Assembly (NCBI GenBank): GCA_905250025.1
Contig: CAJNOJ010000142.1
Coordinates: forward strand, 1-64,000
DNA: 64,000 bases
Origin: Adineta ricciae
Lineage: Eukaryota; Rotifera; Eurotatoria; Adinetida; Adinetidae
Direction of reading: 5' to 3'
Shown: one piece after another, positions 21,781 to 31,876 of the stretch
Position numbering within the stretch: position 1 is the stretch's first letter
How the letters are laid out: each line of letters starts with the position of its first letter
Program-made: the position numbers and the translations under genes
Notes under the pieces: generated by a model
Seen by the model: the letters and a program-made list of their open reading frames with translations, nothing else
Told to the model about the DNA's origin: nothing
Databases searched by the model: none

Positions 21781-22627
21781 AACCCCACTCTACATCCATT
21801 TAAAACAACAACGATATTTTCTTTACCATCAGACGTTTTTGGTTATGAGTATTAACTATTGTGTTCTTCAAATATGGAACATATTTCTGTGCGATAGTGG
21901 TATAGGTATTGCAAACATACTCTCTTGAATGATCGAATCGCATCTCATATGTAGCATCAATCCTACGTATATACTCGATCGATAACTGATGATGAATCAA
22001 TCAATGGTTGGCAGATGCGTGCAAAAGAATGACAAAGAACAGAATAAGAAACAGAGTAACCGAGAGAGTAATAAAGTCAGACGCGAAAATGAAGTAATAA
22101 CGAATAGAAATGTTTTTTTTTTGAAAATTTTATCACAGTGATATTTCATGCAATGCGATTGGAGTTATTCAATGAATATTAACTTAAATGAAGATAACTC
22201 GCCATTTTGATATTCGACAAAAGTGACGAGACCTTTTCGTTTGCGATTAAAAATGTATCTTATAACAAATTTGATGAAACTTCTGGATCTCTTCAAAAGT
22301 TTCATCTACTTCTCATTCCGCTGATTGTAAATGAAGGAAAAACATCAAAACTGGTACCGAACACTCGTCAAAGTGATATTGATCTTAATAACCGGTAGAA
22401 ATGAGAAAAAAGGTACTTTTCGGTGTAGTATGATGAATTTTCTTAAATAGAAACAGACTGGTGAACAGGAAATGGTTTGAACCCAAATGCAATTCAGAGT
22501 AGAATATGCACTTTATATTAATCGGGAGTGGGAATGTCTGTCGAGTAGCAAAAAGTATATTGATTCTTTCTAGATTAATATAATAGTCATTGAGGAAGTA
22601 TGGTGTGTTTATTTTATTGCTTGTTGG

Positions 22628-22933
22628 TTATTGCTTTGCTTTTTTTACGAAAATCATCTTCGGTTTAATTGACGATTTCTTCAACTGTTTTCTCCACTGG
22701 TTTTTGATAGCTTTACTTGCAAAAGAACTAAGATCAGCTGTTTTAGCATCGAATTTAGGATGTATTCGATTATTGATTTGTGCGACCAATATTTTCTTAG
22801 CTTCATCTGATACAACATTTTTTTGAGCAAATTCATTGGCACTTGCTTCATTCTTCTCTGAATAATTCCTATAGTACAGATTCTCACAAGGTTTAGATAT
22901 GGTGCTTGAATTGTCACATCTTTTCAGCAACAC
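22628..22933 (-). pseudogene. Degenerate coding fragment, unknown
   Basis: A frame of about 100 codons with a Lys-rich helical style (SDEAKKILVAQINNR, DLSSFASKAI) ends at 22628. Copy B (42387-42640) has high base identity but an indel that shifts the frame. It may be the 3' remnant of a gene; no family is recognised. Confidence 0.35.
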
Positions 22934-23421
22934 GATTTCGTTCTCTCTAAAACTTAGAGATAGATGTTAGTTACTGGGAGAGACGTTTGTCATTCTATAT
23001 TCATTATGGAATCCGACATTTTCAATCAACGCACCAATACATATAGTTAAACTAATCTTTTTCACTATTTTCTTGTGAACAAAAAACATCTGATGGCTTT
23101 TCCGATATAGCCTCCTATTTACTAATTCAAAATCAATACATGAATTTTTGTTAGAAGAATAGAAAGATGCCGTTTTCTTAGTTAATTCACTATTTGTTTG
23201 TTGTGCGAGAAATGTATGCTTTTCAAGTAGACGAAAGCAAATCAGATAATTTTGAAGCAAGCGAAAGCATTCCTAATAAATGACCATTTTGACAAGTGAG
23301 AGCATTCTCTTTGAATCACATACTCAAGAGATTTATTACTAAATTAGAGCCTAAAATATATTAAATCAAGTGAAAAGATAGTAAAGGTACGGTATAATGT
23401 TATCTTCATATTCAGCGGTAA

Positions 23422-25004
23422 TCATGAAAGTGTAACAAGGATCGATTGACCTGAACCCAATGCATTCGTCTTATACCAATAACTGACAATATAAATGTCA
23501 CCAGCTGTAGCCATAAATGTTTGACTAATCTTATCCTTGCATGTCAGACTTCCATCTCGAATACTATAAGTGCCTGTGCGAGGCATTACATTGCTTATCT
23601 GACCGGGAAAGATACCACAAGAACTATTCGTTGCTTGAGTTCTTTGCCAGCCAGGAGCGAAGGTACCTGTTTCAAAGTCTCCATTGAGTATCATTTGAGT
23701 ACCTCCGTGATACACAGACACATCATCAATGTACCAAGATGAAGGATCATTGCGTAGTTCATACGCGAGTGTGACCGGACCGGTGCTGGGGGCTGTCCAT
23801 TGAAAAGCTTGACAAGTGTAAGTGGTGGGACCAGTTGTTGCACTATGAAGAGTGCTCGAAGAGCCAACAGAAACCGGTGGACACGGAGGTGTAGGAGTGG
23901 TTGCTAAAGAGATCCAAATAATCCTTTCGTGTGATTAGCTTGAGAAAGTTTGCTTTCCTAGGCTCACAAGAGGTAGTTGTACTGGTCGTTGATGTTGAAG
24001 TTGTCGTTGTTTCAGTCGTTGTTGCTTGTAAAAAAGAGAAAACAAGATTATTGCTAGTAAATTAGAAAGACTCACAGGTGGTTGTCTCCGACGTTGATGA
24101 AGTACTGCTACTTGATGAGGTCGAACTACTACTGGTCGATGTAGAAGAAGTGCTGCTACTTGATGATGTCGAACTACTACTGGTCGATGTAGAAGAAGTG
24201 CTGCTACTGGACGACGTTGAACTACTGCTAGTTGATGTGGAAGAAGTACTGGTTGTTGTTGTGGCTACAAATGGATGAATGAAACGGAAATATCATTTGA
24301 CTTTCAAAGTTCTATACTGGTAATTTTCATGACAAGTCCTTTATTTGTTAGAAGAGCGACAAGCAGAGCAGTTAGACCGATAAGAAGCAATAGAAGTGCG
24401 AGAATAGACCCAACGCAACAACAACAAGGAGTGCAACAGATAGGATATAATCCACAGCATCGGCGGCGGCGACGACGATCTTGTTTTTTCTTTGGTTCTT
24501 GCCAATCTTTTTCGTACATTTGTCGAGGAATTAGAAACAATTTTGATGAATTAGACCACCGCGTGATATTGCTAACTGAATCAAACGATGCATCGGGTTT
24601 CAGTTTCTTCACAGCAACATATAATAATAGTAATAATAATACCTATGATAAGATGGAGCTTACTTTCGATAAGTGAGTATCGTGATCATCGCCTCTTGGC
24701 GTTAACGTTTTTGAATGCGACATAATTCCTCTTTGTTCGAACAATTGGTGTTTCTCGATTTTGTTCGCTGGCTGACATGACAGAGATGAATGAATTGTTA
24801 TATCATCACCGTTCACTACAGAAGACGATGTAGTTAGATGTTCTATAGTATAGTCGCTTTTTCTTTCCTAAATAGAAAGTATCATACTATTTCTTCAACA
24901 GATTCTATCAATCACTTTACCCGATTTTTAGCATCACTCTGTTGTGCCGCTGAAGGTGCATATCTATTGGAAATAGCATTGACATGGATGACATTGACTG
25001 ACAT
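23422..25004 (-). CDS. Type II membrane protein with Ser/Thr stalk and lectin-like domain
   Basis: Six exons (24921-25004, 24664-24867, 24318-24606, 24076-24264, 23968-24024, 23422-23903) join to 434 residues. Order: a polar cytoplasmic region of about 150 residues; a stretch of six arginines then CCGLYPICCTPCCCC next to the membrane; one membrane helix (VGSILALLLLLIGLTALLV); a stalk of almost pure Ser/Thr; and an outer domain of about 150 residues with WYIDDVSVY and LNGDFETGTFAPGWQ, typical of carbohydrate-binding jelly-roll folds. The CysCys patch could be palmitoylated. The stalk is likely O-glycosylated. Splice sites agree in both copies. The function is unknown, probably cell-surface glycan binding. 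Confidence 0.78.
24095..24250 (-). repeat. 48-bp Ser/Thr-coding repeat
   Basis: About three imperfect 48-bp units encode the Ser/Thr stalk. Copy B has the same number at 43848-44003. Confidence 0.8.
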
Positions 25005-25627
25005 CTTCGAAAAAAATATTACACATATATAATAGAACTATGGCATTCACTACTAGGTTACCTTTTGTCGAATGTTTTTTCGACGATAAGATGACTGATC
25101 ACATCGTTTGACAGATGTTACTTTCAACATTGTTCTACAGACCTATCATCACACTGCTGCCAAATCAGCAGTCGAAACAGAACTGATGTGCTGTTATGTC
25201 CTTAAAATTCTTTTTTTTTTCTTGAATCCAGAACACACAATGATTATTTAATAATCGAAACCACATAAGATTCGATTTTTTTGAGGTTTCAAATCTTACA
25301 TATTGTTTATTTATTTTTTTTCAGTAATAGAAACTTAGATGAATTGAGTTTGGTTTATTGAATACAAGCGCTTTCGAACATGTGCCTATATATAATTGTA
25401 TGAAAAGATTACTTTCAACTTCTTTCTTTCTATTGCATACAAGTCGTATAACTACGTACAAAACAATGTGCATTTTAAAGGTATGAATAGAACACATATT
25501 CGATTAGTAAATACACTGTATCCCATATACATGTAACATGAAAAATGAAAAATACTAACGTGAGAAGCAGATAGAGAAGTAATAAAATCTTTTATAGTTT
25601 CTTTATGATGATCGTTCGTCGAGTGAT
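25005..25627. other. Intergenic, nothing firm
   Basis: Upstream flank of the type II membrane protein gene and downstream flank of the PAN-like gene. An alternative frame at about 25570-25668 (RFKQYDLDHSTNDHH) is kept in copy B and might be an alternative 3' exon of the PAN-like gene. Nothing else is recognised. Confidence 0.4.
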
Positions 25628-26673
25628 CTAAATCGTACTGTTTAAAACGATTGTTTGCCATGCGGCACTATTGTAAACACCAGCCCCCGTAATGTTCTTT
25701 TTCAAATAACATGCGGCATTGGAGTTGCTATCTGGAGCGCTTTTAGCTCTGGTAAAGCCGACGCATGTAATATCTTTCAAGCACGTTTTTTGACAAAATT
25801 TAAGATTGCCGATGTATGGATTTCCGGTGCAATCTGCATCGCTCGTACGGTAAAAATGAAAGTTCATAATAGACCATCTGTTTGGCCAATCTGGAGGAAA
25901 GTCCGAAAAATTTGCTCGAGAACAGCCATCACATTGATGGAAGTTTATTGTATCGTACGTCCAGTTCAGTGCAATATAACTTTGAATTTGCATACGACAT
26001 GCTGTTATATTGCATTGCGGAACTGTTGTTGTTGTTGAAGATGTTGTCGTGCTGAATATATACATTTGTACGACGGTTATCATGTGAAATAGAAAAAAAA
26101 CGACAACATTGAGTTGATTTTCATATTAGTCCCAAGAAATACTTCGAAAAAGGTGTATTTCACGTATAAACTGCGTTTCAGCAGAAACAACAATGTTTCT
26201 GCTCGAATTGTTCAGAAAAACGCGTCAGAAAAATCGTATGCTTCTTGAAAGACTTACGTGTATGTTGTTGTCTGAGTCTTCATACCTAAAACAATCACAA
26301 GAATAATTACGTGTCTCGAATTTTGATGAAATTAAAAGGACTTACGTGCCGATAATTGTCGATCATCGACAGCCACTAAAGTTACCATACCTGTTTGTGA
26401 TATGATATTGCCAAATTGACTTGAAATGTCATCATACATCTCACACTAATAAGTAGATTGATCGTAATTGAGTGTACGACAGTTCATATTCTGTAGACAG
26501 ACCATTTCACAACGTCTCAAACTGAATGAAAAGAAAATGGTAGGCGATAAACAACTTGAATCAGTGCACTGATATTGAACATCGTTCTGCTTAATTAATA
26601 GTAGAATTCTCGAATTTTGCGACGCGACTAGTGCAATGAGAATCGATGAAAGCGGTACAATGATGTGTCTCAT
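25628..26673 (-). pseudogene. Secreted PAN/apple-like protein, nonsense-broken (copy A)
   Basis: Exons 26346-26673, 26258-26285 and 25628-26051 join in frame. They encode a signal peptide (MRHIIVPLSSILIALVAS), a first Cys-rich PAN/apple-like domain (CEMVCLQNMNCRTLNYDQSTY), a Thr-rich linker and a second such domain (CQKTCLKDITCVGFTRAKS). A TAG at 26446-26448 interrupts the first domain where copy B has Gln. The exon frames otherwise agree, so the lesion looks recent. PAN/apple domains bind proteins or sugars outside the cell. Confidence 0.7.
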
Positions 26674-27094
26674 AATGAATAAATTTCAACTGTCGTAAAA
26701 GTAGTTTTCTAAAAAGAATGAAACGATAGCTATATGCCTAATTGCAAAATAAAACGATTGCTGAACATCTGGTTTGCCGTTTATTTTTAACTAACGGTTG
26801 ATTTTTTAAAATCTTTTTAGACGTGCAAGTAATTTTATTCGTTTTGAGCTGCGCATACAATAGAAGTTTTTTCTCTGTTATTAAACGCAGAACCAACTTA
26901 GACGCTAATACATTTTCAATTAGATCGATGAAAATTTCAAGTATTACTTAGAAATTGCTGCCCGAATTTTGAAGGTACTACAAGAATTGTGACTTTGAAG
27001 AAAACGTTTAGATATCGTTGCGCGTTTTTTTTTCTTTTGATGTTCATAACTTGTGAGAATGCATACTCTTTGCACAGCAGGCTTTTATTCATCA
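26674..27094. other. Intergenic, nothing recognised
   Basis: AT-rich flank between the PAN-like gene start and the PARG gene end, on the same strand. No element is seen. Confidence 0.5.
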
Positions 27095-27679
27095 TCATTT
27101 TTCTTGGTATTGAGAGATGGCGAATACTTCCTCAAATACGTGATGCATGTCTGCATCGAAGATCGCAAAAATAATTCGACTAAAAACGTTTCGAAATTCT
27201 TCGGATTCCAAGTGTTCACGAAAAGCTATTGCCACTTCTCGCGGATCGTTTTTAAAGACACCGCAACCAAATGCGCCCAATACCACAACATCATGACGAT
27301 GCATTTGGAAAACAGTCAATAGACATCTGATTCGTTCTTTCATTGTTTGTCGAGTTAGTTCCATATCTTGACAAATACTTGCATTGGAAGCTGCACATGT
27401 CACTATTCCAACATGATATGGTGAAGATAACATTTTACCATTATCATCCTAAGTAGAAAAGAATAAATAAATAAAAAGAAGTTCTTTCTATGATCAAACC
27501 TTAATAATTGTAACACGAGGTGAGTAAATGATTCGATGAGTATAGAGACCATTTTTTTCTCGTCGGTGATAACCGTAAAATTGAGGAAAGATTCGATCTT
27601 GTGACAGAGCGAGATAGAGAGATGATGATCTTGCTATCGATTCTTCTTGAGCATTTGAACCTTTGAGAAAACCGCCGCC
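27095..27679 (-). CDS. Microbial-type PARG, C-terminal part (cut by assembly gap)
   Basis: Exon 2 (27095-27448) and the 3' part of exon 1 (27500-27679) match the complete gene at 46687-47647. The frame stops at the N at 27680, which removes the 5' part of exon 1 including the GGG..QEE signature. The visible part carries VVVLGAFGCGVFKNDP, the macrodomain glycine-rich loop. It is near-identical to copy C where they overlap, with one difference in about 124 bp. Confidence 0.85.
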
Positions 27680-27680
27680 N
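27680..27680. other. Single-N join, copy A to copy B
   Basis: The N follows the truncated PARG exon and is followed by the middle of an ABC transporter intron. Genes on both sides are cut, so this is a contig join, not a biological junction. Confidence 0.9.
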
Positions 27681-27722
27681 CTTCAAGAAGAATCTCTGTT
27701 TTTGTTTGTTGTAATTCAATAG

Positions 27723-28647
27723 TCAGCTGATCAGATCATCGGCGAAATCGAATTCAAAAATGTTTATTTCTCGTATCCGATGCGTGAGAAAAAATTTGTA
27801 CTACGGAATTGTTCGTTCACATGTTCTCCGCATACATCGAACGCATTCGTCGGAAAATCAGGTTATGGGTATGTCCATCGAATGAAAGACATTCTCATAT
27901 GTGTATACTATATTTGTATAGAAAATCGACTGTTTTCAGTCTTCTCCTTCGATTTTATGATCCTCAAAAAGGTACCATCCTTCTCGATGGTCGTGACTTA
28001 CGCGATTTCAATGTTCAATGGTTACGATCGATTATCGGTATCGTTCAACAAGAGCCCATTCTTTTCAATCTAAGTATCCGAGAAAATATCGCTTATGGTC
28101 GATTGGGAAGACCAGTAACGGACGAAGAGATCTATCATGTTTCGAAACTTGCAAATATTCATGATGCTATTATCAATATGCCCGAGGTGAATTCCTTGTG
28201 TTTTCATCAACGGATGCTCTTTACTTTTTTTGTGTAGGGCTATCAAACAATATGCGGTTCAAGAGGTTCGCAATTGAGTGGAGGTGAACGGCAGCGTGTT
28301 GCAATTGCGCGAGCTCTTCTTCGTCAACCAATTTTATTTCTATCTGATGAATCTACTGCCGCTCTCGATAATATCTCGGAGAAAGCAAGAGACTTCAAAA
28401 TAACTACTATAATGTCGTTTATTTCACTTTGTAGCTTGTTCAACAAGCACTAGACAATGTTCAAAGATCTGTTTCTAATCAAACATCGCTGACTATAGCT
28501 CATCGTCTAACAACTATCCAAAACTGTGATCAAATCTTTGTATTTAATCGAGGCCATATTTCCGAGCAAGATACGCACGAAAATCTTCTGACGCTAAAGA
28601 ATGAATACTATCGGCTGTGGATGGCTACTGGAAACCGTCAAGGATAA
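27723..28647 (+). CDS. ABC transporter nucleotide-binding domain (copy B, 5' cut)
   Basis: Exons 27723-27868, 27922-28186, 28238-28384 and 28435-28647 match the last four exons of the gene at 5251. Walker A (GKSGYGKST across a splice), [17 protein letters not shown] and AHRLTT are intact. The GC-AG intron is conserved (28385-28434). The stop is one codon later than in copy A (ends NRQG). Earlier exons are lost at the N at 27680. Confidence 0.82.
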
Positions 28648-29051
28648 AGAAGACGATTATCAAATTGTTTTCTATTGAGCTATTACCGCTCAAAACTGTA
28701 TCGTTGTGAAACAATTTCCGTTGAGAATAAAAAAAACATGTTGACAATGATTTCTCATTAGAATCTGAATCGAAGAATAGTAATAAGTGAGGGTATATAG
28801 GTCTTTATTTGTCCTGTGTACTGTCGTGAGAAATAGGGAAACATATGTAAAGGTTTTAGTTTTAGGCCAACGCAACACTCATAAACAGATTTTTTATAGA
28901 AAATTTTAGACGATTCTACCGGATGAAAACAGATACATATCAATGGCTCAGTCCCAATATTTATTAGAAGATGTAAACAGTATTCAGCGAAAGAAAATTC
29001 ATCGAACGGAGAACTGTTTTTTCAAGATCGTGTTTTCTGATCAATAATCGA
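28648..29051. other. Intergenic, copy B
   Basis: Counterpart of 7600-8007. Nothing is recognised. Confidence 0.5.
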
Positions 29052-30365
29052 TTAATAAAATTGAACATAATCTGGACCCGATGCAGTGACTGTAAATGGT
29101 CCCATTTGACCATGATAGATCGTTGTAACAACTAATATATATGTCGTTCCAGCATCCAATTTGTGTGATAGTTTAAATTGCTGATTACTATCAAATGTAT
29201 TAACCGAAGAAACTAAGTTCCAAGTTGGATAATAAAAGTTGATTCCATCTTTGTAAAGTACAGCTGCGGTATTCATGTAACTCATGCTGGTAAAAGTGTA
29301 TAGACCTGGTGTTTTGACAGCAACGCTTATTGCCTGATAATATTTATTAACTGTTCCGGGATATACGCCACTGTAAATTGTTAATGCATTTGTGTAATAC
29401 GAATGGACAGAGGCCGGTGCATATCCATTTGTTGACGTTGGCACCGTTCCATTGTATAATGAGTTGGCTGTTGAGTTATGGAATGGGTACGATGATGAAT
29501 TGTAGAACGGGTATGACGTTGAGTTATAGAATGGATAAGCTGTTGTGTTCCAGAACGGGTATGATGATGAGTTGTAAAACGGGTATGACGTTGAGTTATA
29601 GAATGGATAGGCTGTTGTGTTCCAGAACGGGTATGATGATGAGTTGTAAAATGGGTAGGAAGTTGAGTTATAGAATGGGTATGATGATGAATTGTAGAAT
29701 GGATAGGCCGTTGTGTTCCAGAACGGGTATGATGTTGAGTTATAGAATGGATATGATGATGAATTGTAGAACGGGTATGACGTTGAGTTATAGAATGGAT
29801 AGGCTGTTGTGTTCCAGAACGGGTATGATGTTGAGTTATAGTATGGGTATGATGTTGAGTTATAGAATGGATGGGCTGTTGTGTTCCATAATGGAAATCC
29901 TGGTGTTGTTGTGAAAGAAGGCGCTAGAGAAAGATGCATAAAAGTTTTTGGCTATAGAAGTAAACGTCTTTTACTTGGTGTTGATGGTGACGGTGGACAT
30001 AATCGTTGATCAATCATCGTTAGTGGATAACAAACAGGTGTTAACGAATTACATCTTGGATGTCGCACGCACACGTGATCAGCTCGTTCGCAAGCATCAC
30101 CAGGCGATTGACATGTCTGTAATCGTGAACAACTTACACCAAGAACAGCACAAATAGACACATCATCCGAGATCGATAATGGTAAACACCCGCATGCACT
30201 GTTTGATGAACATGAATCGTACTGAGATTTACCTTGACATGTTTGGCCATTAATAGTTTGAGCAAAATATAAACTAAAATAATTCAAAAGCACAATATAC
30301 AGTATACAATGAAAATATTATTTTTACCTAAAAAGAATAAGAATGGAGCAAGTAGCATATGACAT
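29052..30365 (-). pseudogene. Mucin-like repeat protein allele with premature stop (copy B)
   Basis: Same two-exon design as 8008-9705 (exon 1 30328-30365, exon 2 30273-29052). A TAG at 29952-29954 replaces a sense codon between the Cys-rich domain and the repeats, in an otherwise unbroken frame. As read, only the signal peptide and Cys-rich domain (about 120 residues) would be made. The repeat array has 17 units instead of 33. It could be a null allele, a short secreted form, or a base error. Confidence 0.75.
29469..29876 (-). repeat. 24-bp coding minisatellite, 17 units (copy B)
   Basis: Seventeen 24-bp units of the same octapeptide as in copy A. The order of Y/H/W variants differs from copy A, so gain or loss of units has occurred inside the array. 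Confidence 0.9.
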
Positions 30366-30692
30366 TTTACCCATGTTTCGCAAGCGCTGTAATTGAATCA
30401 AAGCTGCATGGTGATATCGCGTGTTTTTATAGTTTAAGAAATCAATAGCATCATGACACTATTGGTATTAGCTCCCAAAAAAAGTTTAATAAAAAAGCAA
30501 TCACGATAGAATTAACAGAAGTTTTTTTTTATACGGATTACATTACATAAAAGAATGAATGTTGAAAAACCAACAACATGCCGTATTGCTGAAAAAGAAT
30601 ACTGCTTATCATGGTGACGATGATACGTTCTATTTTTTAAAATTTTGTCATCAAAATAAATGATCGCTTTCTCGGCCTTATTCAAGAAAAAT
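30366..30692. other. Intergenic, copy B
   Basis: Counterpart of 9706-10029. Nothing is recognised. Confidence 0.45.
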
Positions 30693-31214
30693 CTAATCAA
30701 CATGAGTCAATCGAAAACCAATGAAATCCTGGGGATCGTAACCATATACAACTATTTGTTTATCATCGATCACTTGTGCGCCATATCTTGCGTAAAAATC
30801 CACTGCTGGCTTATTGACTCGTCGGGTTAACACCTCATAAGTGACTGTCGGCCCAAATGTCGCTCTTAGATGACTCATGAATAAACTGCCATAGCCTTGT
30901 CGTTTGAATAAGGGATGTATCGCTAATTGGGCAATATAGATTACATGCTTCGATACTTGTTTCACTATTAATAACCCAATCAGTGTTAATGATTCATCAC
31001 GCATAAGAAATATACGTGATTGATTGGTCAACAGATCATTTTGAACATGATCAAATACCTTGTCCAACCAAGACGTTAGTCGTTCATCTTGGGGACGATT
31101 GAGTTCAGATTCAATGAGTTGATAGTAATCATAAAACGAATCGACAAATAATCGACGTATTTCAGATAATAAAAGATCTTGATTAGCAGTAAATGTATGT
31201 TCCTGGATACTCAT
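30693..31214 (-). CDS. GNAT-family N-acetyltransferase (copy B)
   Basis: 173 residues, same length as the copy at 10030, with acetyl-CoA motif HPLFKRQGYG intact. The start at 31214 (MSIQEH) matches copy A; the open frame upstream of it is not shared. Confidence 0.87.
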   Translation of the reverse strand: MSIQEHTFTANQDLLLSEIRRLFVDSFYDYYQLIESELNRPQDERLTSWLDKVFDHVQNDLLTNQSRIFLMRDESLTLIGLLIVKQVSKHVIYIAQLAIHPLFKRQGYGSLFMSHLRATFGPTVTYEVLTRRVNKPAVDFYARYGAQVIDDKQIVVYGYDPQDFIGFRLTHVD

Positions 31215-31876
31215 AAATTTCCTATAATGAAAAATGAATTTCAAAGCTCATATCAAAGATTCGTATTACAGTGTATGTGGTTACACTCAGATAGGTACGT
31301 TTTGCTCGCTTCTACCTCAAAACTTCACAGTATTGTCACAGACGCGTGTGAAGTACAAACATGTCTACCAATAGTATTTCTTTTCTTTTCTCTTCTTTCT
31401 CATTGTGTATCCTTAGCCGGAAAACTTTGTCGGAATTGTTTTATAGTACGCTAGAATTTTATTTTACATGCTTTCCTAGTGGCTGACGTGTCTGCGTGAA
31501 CTGTGAGGCGCTTCTACACTTCAGTATATAAGAAACGGCGATACACTCTACCGATCTGTATGAAGAGAATGTAATGATTCGAATGACATTTATACTTTTC
31601 TTATACATAGAACTACCGTATAAAGCATACAATTTCGGAGTGACTATTTACTATGTCAATACAACATTCAAATATTTTTACCTCTCAATGTGAATTAATC
31701 GATTTTGTCAAGTATCGATTCTCACATTAAAGGTTTCAATCCATTTCCTTTTTTCTATATCAAACAATAACTTGTCGATATATCGCCGAAAGTGAAGGAA
31801 GAACCTATACAGATTTCGACACACTCCAACCATTGGAGAACAGTACACACGAATTACAAATATTCGGAGAAGAACT
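31215..31876. promoter_or_regulatory. Shared upstream region, copy B
   Basis: Counterpart of 10552-11224, with the TATATAAG box at 31525-31532. It is shorter than copy A by a deletion near 31250. Confidence 0.4.

Larger units (their letters stand above)
21440..23421. other. Long intergenic region with degenerate frames
   Basis: About 2 kb with no clear gene apart from the frame listed at 22628-22933. Small indels between copies A and B fall in every short open frame, so coding constraint is not visible. A G/C-rich patch with inverted repeats lies at 21674-21780. Confidence 0.55.
6648..27679. repeat. Copy A of the duplicated block
   Basis: This stretch is collinear with 27681-47266 gene by gene and intron by intron, with differences of a few per cent by eye plus small indels. 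It ends at an N inside the PARG gene. It is best explained as one haplotype of the locus. Confidence 0.9.

Noticed and set aside
24078..24278. Leu/Val/Asp-rich open frame on the + strand
   Set aside because: Antisense of the Ser/Thr stalk repeat.
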